Positions 1 through 9,166 of a DNA stretch of 64,000 nt are shown here, piece after piece; position 1 is the stretch's first letter; each line of letters opens with the position of its first letter. The notes under the pieces were generated by a model. It did not search any database. It saw only the letters and a list, made by a program, of their open reading frames with translations, and had not been told where the DNA came from. The position numbers and the translations under genes are program-made. The DNA comes from Aliiruegeria lutimaris (GTDB lineage Bacteria > Pseudomonadota > Alphaproteobacteria > Rhodobacterales > Rhodobacteraceae), in NCBI RefSeq assembly GCF_900099935.1, contig NZ_FNEK01000020.1:1-64000 (forward strand). The letters run 5' to 3'.

Positions 1-419
1 ATACTGACAAAACGAGAAGAATACCGGCAGCCAATCGCCTGATGCTGCCAAGAGATGCAAGACGCTTGATGTGATGATGCGAAATGAAGTCAACCAAAAG
101 TAAGGACACTCCGTCGAACGGCATGGCCCTCGAGGTCGTTAAGCCGATTGGAACCTTACTTGCGGAACTCATCAAGGCCAGTGGCAACCGCCACACTAAC
201 AGGCCGGACACACGACTGTACTGACAGACCATCGCGACCACAGAAATCTCTTGCAATGCAGGAGCCATCCACACAGGCCACTCGCAACCGAGACAGAGAA
301 CGGCAGTAGCGCGCCCCAAAGCGGGCACAGCGGCTTCACATAGGGTTAGCAGAGAAACCAGCCGTCTTGACTTAATCCAACGTTCCGTTTTGCATCGGGT
401 TCGAATTGGAGCATACCCT
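1..419. other. Left-edge non-coding stretch
   Basis: No convincing gene is visible here. A 46-codon open frame (84-224, + strand) ends in TGA but has no recognisable ribosome-binding site or family similarity, so it is not called. The stretch directly precedes the NYN-type gene. Confidence 0.4.
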
Positions 420-1025
420 TTGAAAAACAACTACATCCTAATCGACTTTGAGAATGTTCAGCCCAAGAACCTCGAGTTACTTCGAGGGCATCCCTTCACG
501 TTGATGGTATTCGTAGGGGCCAACCAAAAGAGTGTGCCTTTTGACTTTGCCAAGGCACTTCAAGATTTGGGAGAAAACGCTGGTTATCAGAAGATAACAG
601 GGAATGGCTCGAACGCCTTAGACTTTCATATCGCGTTCTATATGGGAGAAATCGCAGCCAAGGATGCCAATGCGTACTTTCACGTGATTTCTCGTGACAA
701 AGGCTTCGACCCACTGATTGTACATTTGCGAGAAAGAAAGATCCACGCGCTCCGTCATGTTGACCTGTCCGAGATCCCATTCGTCAAAATCTCTAACGCC
801 AGCTCTCTGGACCAAAAAATCGAAGCGATTGTTGACAGCTTGAGGTCGAGAGGAACTGCGCGTCCAAGAAAGATCAAAACCCTCAAAGGAACAGTGAATG
901 CGCTTTTCATGAAGACCTTGGACCAAGATAATCTGGAAGCGTTAGTTGATGAGTTAAAAAGACGTGGTCACGTTGTCTTGAATGAACAGTCCGTCAGCTA
1001 TGGCCCTGGCATTGCCCGACATTGA
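420..1025 (+). CDS. NYN/PIN-like domain protein
   Basis: About 201 aa. The N-terminus (NYILIDFENVQP) carries the acidic residues typical of the first strand of NYN/PIN-like nucleases. A later stretch with VISRDKGFDPLI matches the second acidic motif of this fold, in which clustered aspartates bind metal for RNA cleavage. The C-terminal third (about 140-200) is basic and may bind nucleic acid. I chose TTG at 420 because GGAG lies 8 nt upstream and the conserved strand follows at once; a TTG at 390 is in frame but lacks a clear Shine-Dalgarno. The gene stands alone between non-coding stretches. An RNase role, perhaps as an orphan toxin or defence protein, is inferred from fold only. Confidence 0.75.
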   Translation: MKNNYILIDFENVQPKNLELLRGHPFTLMVFVGANQKSVPFDFAKALQDLGENAGYQKITGNGSNALDFHIAFYMGEIAAKDANAYFHVISRDKGFDPLIVHLRERKIHALRHVDLSEIPFVKISNASSLDQKIEAIVDSLRSRGTARPRKIKTLKGTVNALFMKTLDQDNLEALVDELKRRGHVVLNEQSVSYGPGIARH

Positions 1026-1713
1026 CCGGTTGTTGGGCTCAGGGTTGGCTCGTGACGGATGACCGTATTGTCCGTTGACCCGCCTTCTCTATGAACCGCC
1101 GCCAAGGTCCAGTTCTCGTTCAGCCTGCCGGAAAGGATGCGGCGAGACTTCAGTTGCTGCGATCGGTTGAATCGGCACGGCAAAGCTGCCGTTAGAGCAG
1201 CGGTCGGCGAAGTCGTCGGCTGCGCGAGCGGTACAGGTCCGCTCACTGCGCATAGCGGACACTGGGGTTCCGAGTGCATAGTCCGCTGTGAGAAACTTCC
1301 GGACCTTTGTCTCGGATCATTCAACCGTCGTGACTGGCACTGACCTGGTGTTGCACGGGCATCTCCCAGGCCGCGCTGCCGCATTTCGAATCCGGTGCAA
1401 ATAGATGAGCGCAACGCGCGAAGTTCTGATCGTTTACGGCAAATTAAAATAGCAACTTGGGATGCGTATTTCCGTGCTGTTTCTGGTACCAGGGCCAATA
1501 ATCCAAAAAGAATTTGAGGATTGACTCGCCTGCAAAATAAATATCTCCCAAGTGACAATTCCGACAGTCCAAAGGAATAGCTACAAATCGCCCCGAGTGA
1601 GAAAAATCGGTATTTTTCTGGTATTTATCAGTGTGGGTCCGATCCGGGCCTATATACTTGTAGCTATGAAAATGCCCGCAGGCACGCGGACAGGCAAAAA
1701 TGGGGAGAGGCTC
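1026..1713. other. Intergenic region with no supported gene
   Basis: Open frames here on both strands lack family similarity and have weak starts. The stretch contains degenerate GTCCGCT/AGCGGAC inverted repeats of the kind often left in Roseobacter intergenic DNA. Its last 150 bases must hold the promoter of the multiheme cytochrome operon. Confidence 0.4.
1600..1619. promoter_or_regulatory. Inverted repeat upstream of the cytochrome operon
   Basis: AGAAAAAT and ATTTTTCT form perfect 8-bp arms around CGGT, about 95 bp before the start of the octaheme cytochrome. Position and symmetry suggest an operator. No regulator is encoded nearby, so the protein that binds it is unknown. Confidence 0.4.
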
Positions 1714-2952
1714 ATGCAAGCCCAGAAACTACCCCTGATCGCCGGATTTGCAGCTCTCGCAATGACAAACCTGGCGATAGCTCAGGCGGAATTCGATCCG
1801 GACACAGCACTGGAAAACCCGAAAGAATATGTCGGTTCGGATGTGTGCCGAACCTGTCACCTGGAACACTTCGATTCCTGGAAGCGCACGCTTCACAGCA
1901 AGATGCTTCAGGACGCCAAGGCCAACGAGGATGTCTTTGTCACCGAACTTGATGAAGCGACTATCCGCGCCGATTTTGCCAAGCTGGAAGACAAACTGAG
2001 TGTTCCATCGGCGGAAGTCTACGTGCCGACCAAAGACGAGGTACTCTACACGATCGGCAGCCAGTGGAAACAACGCTACTTGGTCAAGAAGGACGGCACT
2101 TACTTTATCGCTCCAACTCAGTTTAATATCGATACCGGCCGTTGGGTGAACTATCACGAGGGCGATTGGGACAAGCGGCCCTGGCTTCTGAAATGCGGTG
2201 GCTGCCACGCCACGGGCGTCAATCTCGAAGAAGAGTCCTTTGTCGAGCCCGGTGTCGGCTGCGAGTCCTGCCACGGTCCCGGCTCCCACCATGCAGCTCT
2301 TCCGTCGAGCGAAACGTTTGAGAAGCGCAGCACCATCGTGAACCCCGGCAAACTGACCGGCGGAATCGCCACGCAGATTTGCGGCTCCTGCCATAACCGC
2401 GGCACGGCGACAAAGCATGAGGGCGCCGGCTGGCCGGTTGGCTATATGCCCGGCAAGGCGCTTGAAAGCTACTACGCTTCGATCCAGCCCGGCGACAAGC
2501 ATCTCTATTCGAACGAGTTCTCGAAGGGACACCACCAGCAATACATCGACTGGACGAAGTCGAAGCATGCCGATTCCGGCATCGACTGCATCTCATGCCA
2601 CGTTGTGCACGAGTTGGGGAACCCGCAATTCGAGGGTAAGACCAAGGTTCAGGGCGATCAGCTCTGCCTGTCCTGTCACGAACAGGTTCAGCAGGTGGGC
2701 GCGCATTCGGTGCATTCCTTCGGGAATTGTGTCAGCTGTCACATGCCGCGCATCGCCAAGAGTGCGGAATCGGGTGACATTCGCAGCCATGTCTTCGACG
2801 TCCTGCTGCCGCAGGCGACAATCGACGAGGAATTGCCGAACTCTTGTCAGGCGTCTTGCCACGAGGATGATGAACCGGCCGAGCTTCAAAAACGCTGGGA
2901 TGATCTGACGGTCCGCGAAGCCGTCATACCGATCAGCAAAGTGTTGGAGTGA
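1714..2952 (+). CDS. Octaheme c-type cytochrome, cytochrome c554-like
   Basis: 412 aa, periplasmic. A Sec signal peptide (MQAQKLPLIAGF... ending near AIAQA) is followed by seven CXXCH haem sites (CRTCH, CGGCH, CESCH, CGSCH, CISCH, CLSCH, CVSCH) and one CX3CH site (CQASCH) near the C-terminus, so up to eight haems. ATG 1714 is chosen because GGGGAGAGG lies just upstream and the signal peptide starts there; the frame stays open further upstream. It leads an operon with a triheme cytochrome 33 bp downstream and a cytochrome b. It probably passes electrons between the quinone pool and a periplasmic or outer partner. The substrate cannot be read from sequence: multiheme relatives reduce or oxidise nitrogen and sulfur compounds. 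Confidence 0.85.
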   Translation: MQAQKLPLIAGFAALAMTNLAIAQAEFDPDTALENPKEYVGSDVCRTCHLEHFDSWKRTLHSKMLQDAKANEDVFVTELDEATIRADFAKLEDKLSVPSAEVYVPTKDEVLYTIGSQWKQRYLVKKDGTYFIAPTQFNIDTGRWVNYHEGDWDKRPWLLKCGGCHATGVNLEEESFVEPGVGCESCHGPGSHHAALPSSETFEKRSTIVNPGKLTGGIATQICGSCHNRGTATKHEGAGWPVGYMPGKALESYYASIQPGDKHLYSNEFSKGHHQQYIDWTKSKHADSGIDCISCHVVHELGNPQFEGKTKVQGDQLCLSCHEQVQQVGAHSVHSFGNCVSCHMPRIAKSAESGDIRSHVFDVLLPQATIDEELPNSCQASCHEDDEPAELQKRWDDLTVREAVIPISKVLE

Positions 2953-2985
2953 CCTCCGGTCGAACCTGAAAAAACGGAGGTCATC

Positions 2986-3639
2986 ATGCTCATTCGCCTG
3001 ATAGTGCGGGCGGCAATACTGGCCCTCTTGTTCGTCCAACCACTGGCGGCGCAGACAGCGCCGCCAACAGAAAGCAACCTGAAAGGTTCGGGCTACTTCC
3101 GCGATCAGGACACTCTGCCGGGGTCCTACCGGTTGTACCTGCAGCAGCCCAGTAAACTGGATTGGTTGTCTTCTGTCGGTCCAGTCCAGGAAAAGGTGAA
3201 GAAGTCATCTTTCACGACAGACGCGCACGAGGGCGTCGCCAACTACTCTCCGCGCCGCCAGTGCACGGAGTGCCACACGAACCATTCGCGGGATCTGCAT
3301 GTCTCGCGCATGGAGGTGCGCTGTACCCAGTGTCACCGCGATACCCCCATCGCCGGGATATACCACTATTACTCGGCAATGAACCCGATCCGGCGCCACG
3401 CCTACGTTTGCGCCAAATGCCACGAGGGCGCGACGCCTTCATTTGCATCCTACGTGGTGCATGAACCGAACCCACTTGCAATGGAAACCCGGGAAAGCTT
3501 CCCGGCCCTGTTCTACGCAACCTGGTTCATGGTGATCCTCGCGGGCGGCGTTCTTGCCTTCTTCGTACCCTTGGCGGTGCTCTGGGGATTGCGGGAGTTC
3601 ATCTCGGTCGTGAGAGGGAGGTTCAGTCATGGCAGCTGA
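2986..3639 (+). CDS. Membrane-anchored triheme cytochrome c
   Basis: 217 aa. An N-terminal signal peptide (ends near PLAAQ) is followed by a periplasmic domain with three CXXCH haem sites (CTECH, CTQCH, CAKCH) between about residues 93 and 146. A single C-terminal membrane helix (about 175-205) is followed by a basic tail. GGAGG lies a few bases before the ATG. The gene sits 33 bp after the octaheme cytochrome and overlaps the cytochrome b gene by 11 bp. It most likely carries electrons between the membrane cytochrome b and the soluble octaheme protein. Confidence 0.82.
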   Translation: MLIRLIVRAAILALLFVQPLAAQTAPPTESNLKGSGYFRDQDTLPGSYRLYLQQPSKLDWLSSVGPVQEKVKKSSFTTDAHEGVANYSPRRQCTECHTNHSRDLHVSRMEVRCTQCHRDTPIAGIYHYYSAMNPIRRHAYVCAKCHEGATPSFASYVVHEPNPLAMETRESFPALFYATWFMVILAGGVLAFFVPLAVLWGLREFISVVRGRFSHGS

Positions 3640-4462
3640 AGCCAAGCGTCTAAAACGCTTTTCTATCGCCCAGAGACTGTGGCATCTCGCTCTCGTCGTG
3701 ATCTTCTTCCTGATGGGGATCACGGGGCTTGCCTGGATGTATATCGAGACAGGCTGGGGCAGGATGCTTGCTGCCCCCTTCGGCGGCTGGCAGGGGGCCC
3801 TCGAGTGGCACCGCATCGCGGGCCTGGTCCTTCTGGCGTTATTCGCCCTGCATATCCTCTACTCGTTGATGCAGATCGAGTGGCGACACCCGTTTCGCTG
3901 GCTGGCGGGGCCTGACTCTCTGATGATGCAGTTCGGAGATGTGAAGGGCTTCTTCCAGCACCTCGGCTGGATCTTCGGGTTGCGTGAGCATCCGCGCTAC
4001 GACCGCTGGAGTTGGTACGAGAAGTTCGATTACTGGGCGGTCTGGTGGGGGTTCATGATCGTCGGAGTGACCGGGCTTGTGCTCTATAACCCGGTGCTTT
4101 CCTCAGATTACATGCCGGGCTGGCTGATCAACGTTGCCCTCTGGATCCACCGGATCGAAGCGTTGATGGCGATGGTGCACATCTTCACCGTGCACTTCTA
4201 TCTTGAGCACTTCCGACCCAAAGCGCTGCCATTCAATGCCGCGATGTTCGACGGAACGATCCCGATGTCAGAGGCGGAGGAGGCACATGGAGCTTGGGTG
4301 GACCGTCTTGAAATGGAAGGAAAGCTCGAAGCCCACCTCGTGCCAGAACCGCCAGTCGCATTGCGGATCGCCTATTTCATCGGTGGTTACGCCCTGATTG
4401 CCTTGGGAATCTTCCTGTTGGTCTTTGCATTTGCAAATGTTGCTGCCGTTTCGCTGTTCTGA
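3629..4462 (+). CDS. Cytochrome b/b6-type membrane subunit (FdhI/HydC-like)
   Basis: 277 aa integral membrane protein of the di-haem cytochrome b family found in formate dehydrogenase and hydrogenase gamma subunits. Predicted helices lie at about 13-35, 55-75, 125-150, 165-195 and a C-terminal helix at 245-275. Helix histidines (QRLWHLAL, EWHRIAG, ALHILY, VHIFTVHFYLEHF) are suitable haem ligands. It overlaps the triheme gene by 11 bp, indicating translational coupling. The inferred role is quinol oxidation or quinone reduction, exchanging electrons with the two multihaem partners. Confidence 0.82.
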   Translation: MAAEAKRLKRFSIAQRLWHLALVVIFFLMGITGLAWMYIETGWGRMLAAPFGGWQGALEWHRIAGLVLLALFALHILYSLMQIEWRHPFRWLAGPDSLMMQFGDVKGFFQHLGWIFGLREHPRYDRWSWYEKFDYWAVWWGFMIVGVTGLVLYNPVLSSDYMPGWLINVALWIHRIEALMAMVHIFTVHFYLEHFRPKALPFNAAMFDGTIPMSEAEEAHGAWVDRLEMEGKLEAHLVPEPPVALRIAYFIGGYALIALGIFLLVFAFANVAAVSLF

Positions 4463-4483
4463 CAGGGAAGATGCGTTCTAATC

Positions 4484-4513
4484 CAGCTGGCCCGGAGATT
4501 GCCGGGCCAGCTG
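4484..4513 (+). terminator. Hairpin after the cytochrome operon
   Basis: Twelve-bp perfect arms (CAGCTGGCCCGG / CCGGGCCAGCTG) with a 6-nt loop lie 22 bp after the cytochrome b stop. The trailing U-run is weak (TTT), so termination may be partial. Confidence 0.6.
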
Positions 4514-4844
4514 TTTGGGGGCCTATAGTGAGAGCGGCCCGTCCGCGACGAGAATATACATCCTTGCACGACGGCTTACAGGCGCCAAGCCGTCATCCGA
4601 GCGTTTTGATCGGATGTCTCCAAGGTCGGCAAACTTGCCCTTCAGGCATCAGCGGTAGTGCCGGTGCGCCTTCGACGAGGCCGACGGCAGCTTCCTGCGC
4701 ATTCCGGACGTTGCGCCTTATGCAGCGTTTCGCAGATGCAGCAACAGATCGCCGCTCGTGAACGGCCCATAGCCGAAAATCGACAACGAAGCAGCAAACG
4801 GCAGTCATGAGCCTGTTGCGGACAATGGCTTCATCCGGGAAGTG
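4514..4844. other. Intergenic region between convergent operons
   Basis: No gene is supported. Short open frames have no family similarity. The stretch separates the rightward cytochrome operon from the leftward sugar dehydrogenase/cytochrome pair. Confidence 0.4.
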
Positions 4845-5435
4845 TCACTCGACTAGATCGATCCCCAATCCGATGTTTGCATACCACTCCGCAAATTTCC
4901 GTATCTCTTCGTCGGTTAGATCTGCCGCAATCCCCGACATGATCTCGTGCGTGCGCTTACCGAGCCGGAACGCTTTCAATTGCGCATCGATATATGGTAC
5001 CGACTCTCCTGCAAGATTTGGGGCGTCCTCGACTAGCGCTATACCATCCTCTCCGTGACAGCCGATACAGTCTCCTGGTGCATCTATCGGATCGGCTTTT
5101 AGCGACGCCGTTGCCGTATGGCCCGAATACCAGGCGCCAAGGTCGGCAATCTGTTCATCGCTCAGCGACTTGGCCACGACGCTCATGATCTCGTGCTCAC
5201 GCGTTCCTTCGCGAAACGCGGTCAGTTGGCGCGCGATGTAGGAGGCCGGCTCCCCGCCGATGTGGGGCGCAATCGGTATTAGAGCGAACCCCTCGAGGCC
5301 GTGGCAAGTACGACACTGGCCAGATAGTTTGCGACCCGCCTCGCGATCTCCAACAAGCTCCTGCGCACAAACAGGCGATAGGGCGGAGTTGGCGAGGAAT
5401 ATCCCGCCAAGCCCCATTGCGAGTAGCCGCTTCAC
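4845..5435 (-). CDS. Diheme cytochrome c, c4-like
   Basis: 196 aa periplasmic protein. A signal peptide (MKRLLAMGLGGIFLANS... cleavage near VCAQE) is followed by two homologous cytochrome c domains, each with a CXXCH site (CRTCHG near 42; CIGCHG near 123) and similar ADLGAWY-type C-terminal segments, as in cytochrome c4. Its ATG overlaps the stop of the PQQ-type dehydrogenase by 4 bp. The likely role is to accept electrons from that dehydrogenase and pass them to the terminal oxidase. Confidence 0.85.
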   Translation of the reverse strand: MKRLLAMGLGGIFLANSALSPVCAQELVGDREAGRKLSGQCRTCHGLEGFALIPIAPHIGGEPASYIARQLTAFREGTREHEIMSVVAKSLSDEQIADLGAWYSGHTATASLKADPIDAPGDCIGCHGEDGIALVEDAPNLAGESVPYIDAQLKAFRLGKRTHEIMSGIAADLTDEEIRKFAEWYANIGLGIDLVE

Positions 5436-6682
5436 TGCGCGGGCGCTGCGTAGCTGATGCGATAGAGCGCCCCAGCGAAGTCATCGGAGACAATGATCGA
5501 TCCGTCGCCAAGCTGCGCGATGTCGACCGGACGGCCCGTATATTCGCCGTTTTCGTCGATCCAGCCTTCGGCGAAGGACGTCATCGTTGCGTTGCCTTCC
5601 TCATCGATCGTGGTGACCATGACCCGCGCGCCAACCGGCGTGGTGCGGTTCCAAGACCCATGCTGGGCAGAGAAGATGGCATTTTGGTATTCTGCCGGGA
5701 ACATCTTCCCAGTGTAAAACATCATGCCAAGGTCAGCTGCGTGAGCCACTGTTTCTACTGCCGGATTGATCACGCCGTCGGGAACTTCCTCATCCATGTA
5801 CTCGTTGGTTCGAACCGTACCACCGCCGTACCATGGGAAGCCGAAGTTCTGGCCCATTGCAGTCTGGTGGTTGAGTTCGCCTGGCGGGATGTCGTCTCCC
5901 ATGCCATCGACTTGGTTATCGGTAAACCACAATTCTCCGGTTTCGGGGTGGAAGTCATGACCAACCGAATTTCGGACGCCCCGAGTGTAGACCTCGCGGT
6001 TGGAACCGTCACGATCCATTCGGATGATGCCGCCGATGCCCCACTCGTTGTATAGATCCATTTTCTCTTTAGGCGGTACGTTATGGGGTTGACCAAGCGA
6101 GATGTAGATCTTGTTATCTGGCCCGATCTTGCAGACGCGTGCGCCATGGTTGAAGCTTTCTTCCTCCGGCGGGATAAGCTCGCCCTGCGGGACGACCACA
6201 TCGACCGCTACATCCGGGTTCTCCCAGAAGAACTCTGCCGCCGGGTAGACAAGGACGCGGTTTGCTTCAACGCTGTAAAGGAAGCCATCCTTGGAGATGC
6301 AGACCCCATTGGGGACATTGTAATCAATTGGCGACGCGTAAGGTTCGACCTCATCAGCCACGCGGTCGCGGTCACGGTCGGTGACAGTGTAGATTTCGGT
6401 CTTCCGCGTGCCTACCCACATCACAGTGCCTTGGGGTGCAACGGCCATGTGACGGGCGTCGGGGACAATTGCATAGAGATCGATCTTGAACCCTTCGGGC
6501 ATTGTGATTGCCTCAAGGTTCCTGCGAAGTTGTTCGGCCTTATCGCCACCTTGTTCAATGAATTGAGGACCAAACGAAGTGCCGGTCGTCTGGACGCCCC
6601 TCATCTTGTCTAGGTTCGATTGTGCGGTGGCCGCTCCTGCAATAAGAGCGAGCACCGCCGCCCCGGCTGGTAATGATTTCAT
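5432..6682 (-). CDS. PQQ-dependent sugar dehydrogenase, sorbosone dehydrogenase-like
   Basis: 416 aa beta-propeller protein with a signal peptide (MKSLPAG... cleavage near ATAQS). Motifs of the soluble glucose/sorbosone dehydrogenase family are visible: MPEGFKIDLYA, YTRGVRNSVGHDFHP, ELWFTDNQVDGMGDDIPP, GMMFYTGKMFP and QHGSWNRTTPVGARV. ATG 6682 is chosen over the longer frame because GGGAGGAAG precedes it and the signal peptide begins there. PQQ synthesis genes are not in the window. It oxidises an aldose, aldehyde or polyol in the periplasm; the true substrate is unknown. It is translationally coupled to the downstream diheme cytochrome c. Confidence 0.87.
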   Translation of the reverse strand: MKSLPAGAAVLALIAGAATAQSNLDKMRGVQTTGTSFGPQFIEQGGDKAEQLRRNLEAITMPEGFKIDLYAIVPDARHMAVAPQGTVMWVGTRKTEIYTVTDRDRDRVADEVEPYASPIDYNVPNGVCISKDGFLYSVEANRVLVYPAAEFFWENPDVAVDVVVPQGELIPPEEESFNHGARVCKIGPDNKIYISLGQPHNVPPKEKMDLYNEWGIGGIIRMDRDGSNREVYTRGVRNSVGHDFHPETGELWFTDNQVDGMGDDIPPGELNHQTAMGQNFGFPWYGGGTVRTNEYMDEEVPDGVINPAVETVAHAADLGMMFYTGKMFPAEYQNAIFSAQHGSWNRTTPVGARVMVTTIDEEGNATMTSFAEGWIDENGEYTGRPVDIAQLGDGSIIVSDDFAGALYRISYAAPAQ

Positions 6683-7181
6683 GTTCTTCCTCCCTTTCAG
6701 CGCTCTTGCTGAAGGAATAAAGATCACCGAGTTCGGGACCTCGGTCAACGGAATTCATCTGTCTGCAGTTTTTGGTGTTAGAAAAATCGAAGGACGCGCG
6801 CGATCCAAGGGCTTTGGCAAGCTGGCCCGCGGTCTCAGACGCGACATAACAGTAAGGGCGTTTCAGACAGGCATTGCACCGTCAAGTCTCTTGCGCGCGA
6901 AGAGCGGGATGTACATTAGGCAGCGGTTCATCCAGCGGCGATTTGCCCGCCCTGCCGCCGTAGAAATGGCGCGCGGTGAATGGCGGGTTTCTGCTCTTCG
7001 CGACCGGCGTCAGTCCTGCGGGTTCTGATTTCTCGCGCTCGCAGCGAATAACCGCTTGGTCGGCAGAGCCGCAGTTCAAACTCAACCACACGTGATTGAT
7101 CGCATCTGTTTCCACTAGCTGGGCATTCCTGCCAATGGTTCTGTTTGAGTTGATGTCAGCTCTTCAGATGGCGTGAACTCT
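6683..7181. other. Intergenic region
   Basis: No gene is supported. The stretch holds the promoter of the leftward dehydrogenase operon and the 3' side of the leftward metallopeptidase gene. Open frames on both strands have no recognisable similarity. Confidence 0.35.
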
Positions 7182-8105
7182 TCACCACGGGTTCAATTCG
7201 GTGGGAATGACACAGTTGTAGTTCTCACCGGTGGGCAACGTGCAGATTCGGTCGAACATTTCTGGGGAAGCCAATCCATACTTCGGGAGTGCATGTGTCG
7301 CGTCTTGGATATCAAGGTAGTCACTACAGGCAGCCAGGTAGTACTCTTCCCGACGCCAGTCGGAGATATACCATTGCGCGAATGCTTGAGCTGTGGCTCG
7401 TGCCACGTTCTCGCTTGCGTCCATCTCCTTCTCGAATGCATCGGCAATGTCGGAATGCGTGGGCCAGGCAGCAAGTGCGTTCCATGTGTCCGGGTTTCCG
7501 GATTGTTTGAGGTCCCACGCGAGTTGAAGGCTTACAGCGCTTGCGTCAGCTTCCATCGCCAAGGTCACCCGAGCGGTTTCATGCATCGACAGCATTGGCC
7601 CCGGGCAAACCCCGATACGAACCTGATGTATGTGACGCAGTTCATGAATGAGAACGGCTTGCATCATGCCTTTGGACAGGGTGCCATCAATTACAATCTT
7701 GCCGTCGTAAACGTCGAAAAACCCTTCGGCGCCAAAAACATAATCGGCCAGACAAATCTCGGGACGAACCGTATCCAGGGCACGCAAAAGGTCCGAGCTT
7801 TGATCAACAGACACTCGCAGCCAAAGCAACAACTCGCGAATTCGACTGTCTCTAACGCTCTCGGCTTGATCGTACGGATAAGAAAGACACTCAACCTCCT
7901 GTCCGTTTGCTCCCTGTGCGGCTAACATCGCGCAAGATGCCATTGCAAGCGCGACAAACCGCAAACCTTGTGCCAGCGCCTTGATCGCGCCGATGACCGC
8001 AAAAGTGGAGTTGGTTCTGCTCAACGCACCCCCCAGGATTTCGTGAAGATCAAAGATCTCCGTCCTCGGAACAGAAGGCATTGCATAAGCCTCGGATGCC
8101 AGCAT
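7182..8105 (-). CDS. DUF6782-like putative metallopeptidase
   Basis: 307 aa. The core has an HEXXH zinc motif (HELRH, about residue 160) and a downstream EADA segment that could supply the third ligand, as in small predicted metallopeptidases. A hydrophobic segment (about 45-65) before QEVECL may be a late signal peptide or membrane anchor; two later methionines are alternative starts. ATG 8105 is chosen because AAGGAGGT directly precedes it. The gene is isolated. A periplasmic protease role is inferred only from the zinc motif. Confidence 0.65.
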   Translation of the reverse strand: MLASEAYAMPSVPRTEIFDLHEILGGALSRTNSTFAVIGAIKALAQGLRFVALAMASCAMLAAQGANGQEVECLSYPYDQAESVRDSRIRELLLWLRVSVDQSSDLLRALDTVRPEICLADYVFGAEGFFDVYDGKIVIDGTLSKGMMQAVLIHELRHIHQVRIGVCPGPMLSMHETARVTLAMEADASAVSLQLAWDLKQSGNPDTWNALAAWPTHSDIADAFEKEMDASENVARATAQAFAQWYISDWRREEYYLAACSDYLDIQDATHALPKYGLASPEMFDRICTLPTGENYNCVIPTELNPW

Positions 8106-8538
8106 CTGACCTCCTTGGTTGCAAAAATAGTTCCACAGACTGCACTGCACCATGACCCAAGTCATAACAGAGCGACGTTGGCCAAGGAGGCGTGCTCTCG
8201 CCAACGAAACTCAGTCGCGAAGTGCTTGCGAGCATTCGAGGCGCGGGATCGGGCATTCGTTCTTTTCGCCCCAACATCGGCAAGGTCGGCAACGCCGAAA
8301 TGGCCGCTCGGTGTCTGTGTGCTCGGGCCTACAGGTCCGTTTTCTGCGCATTGGCGCCGTTCACTGGTTTTCTGCCAATGCGAGCTGCAAGTGAAGCTAA
8401 TGCTTTCTGCGCCGTTGGATTTCATATCTTGCAGGCTAACAAGATTGCGAGCCCAGATATCTGCCAGTAGGCTCGAACTATGACCGGCTCTGATCTGGTT
8501 TATTGCCATAAGATGTTCAGCGAGGAAACGAGACCAAG
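8106..8538. other. Intergenic region between divergent genes
   Basis: Nothing coding is supported. It must contain the divergent promoters for the metallopeptidase (leftward) and the DUF1326 gene (rightward). Confidence 0.35.
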
Positions 8539-9141
8539 ATGGACCGAGCAGCAGAATATCGAATTTCCGGCAGTTATTATGAGGCTTGTAACTGCGAAGC
8601 TATCTGTCCTTGTCGGCGTCAGGGAGACATTCCAGGTGGAAGGTCCACTTACGGTGACTGTGATTTTCTGCTCTCCTGGCGAATTCAGGAGGGCTATTTC
8701 GAAGAGATCAACCTGGCCGGGCTCAACGTGTCTATTGCAGGAACCTACAATGACGATGTTGGCGACGACATCTGGTCGGTCTTCATCTACATCGACAAGA
8801 ACGCAACGAACCTGCAGTTCGAGGCTCTGTCCCGGATCTTCAAAGGTGAGGCCGGGGGTAACCTGGGGGTCACGGCAAATTTCTCGAAAATACTTGGGAT
8901 CAAGCCAGCTGACATTCGTCTCGATCACACCGCCGGGGTAGAAAACATCAGCATCGACTCTCTGGCTGCGGCCGACGTCGTACGCAATTACCGACACAAT
9001 GGCCGCGTGTCATGTGGCATCCCTGGACACGATCATCCCGGTCAGGAATCGGTTTCCAACCTTTCCGTTAATGATGCACCGCTGTCGTTCAGCTATTCCG
9101 AACGCTGCGGTTTCGCGACCGACTTCGCCTACTGGAACTAA
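8539..9141 (+). CDS. DUF1326 domain protein
   Basis: 200 aa. The N-terminal segment with clustered cysteines (EACNCEAICPCRRQG) and the GDCDFLLSWRI region are diagnostic of DUF1326. The cysteine cluster could bind a metal. The partner DUF2182 gene starts 25 bp downstream, and the two families are recurrently paired in bacteria. Biochemical function is unknown; a metal-related role at the membrane is inferred from the cysteines and the predicted metal-binding partner. The ATG has only a weak ribosome-binding site. Confidence 0.82.
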   Translation: MDRAAEYRISGSYYEACNCEAICPCRRQGDIPGGRSTYGDCDFLLSWRIQEGYFEEINLAGLNVSIAGTYNDDVGDDIWSVFIYIDKNATNLQFEALSRIFKGEAGGNLGVTANFSKILGIKPADIRLDHTAGVENISIDSLAAADVVRNYRHNGRVSCGIPGHDHPGQESVSNLSVNDAPLSFSYSERCGFATDFAYWN

Positions 9142-9166
9142 GAGAGAGGTTCGGGTTCTCCTCAAG

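Noticed and set aside
998-1558. 186-codon minus-strand open frame
   Set aside because: No family similarity and overlaps the end of the NYN gene. High-GC intergenic DNA often stays open by chance.
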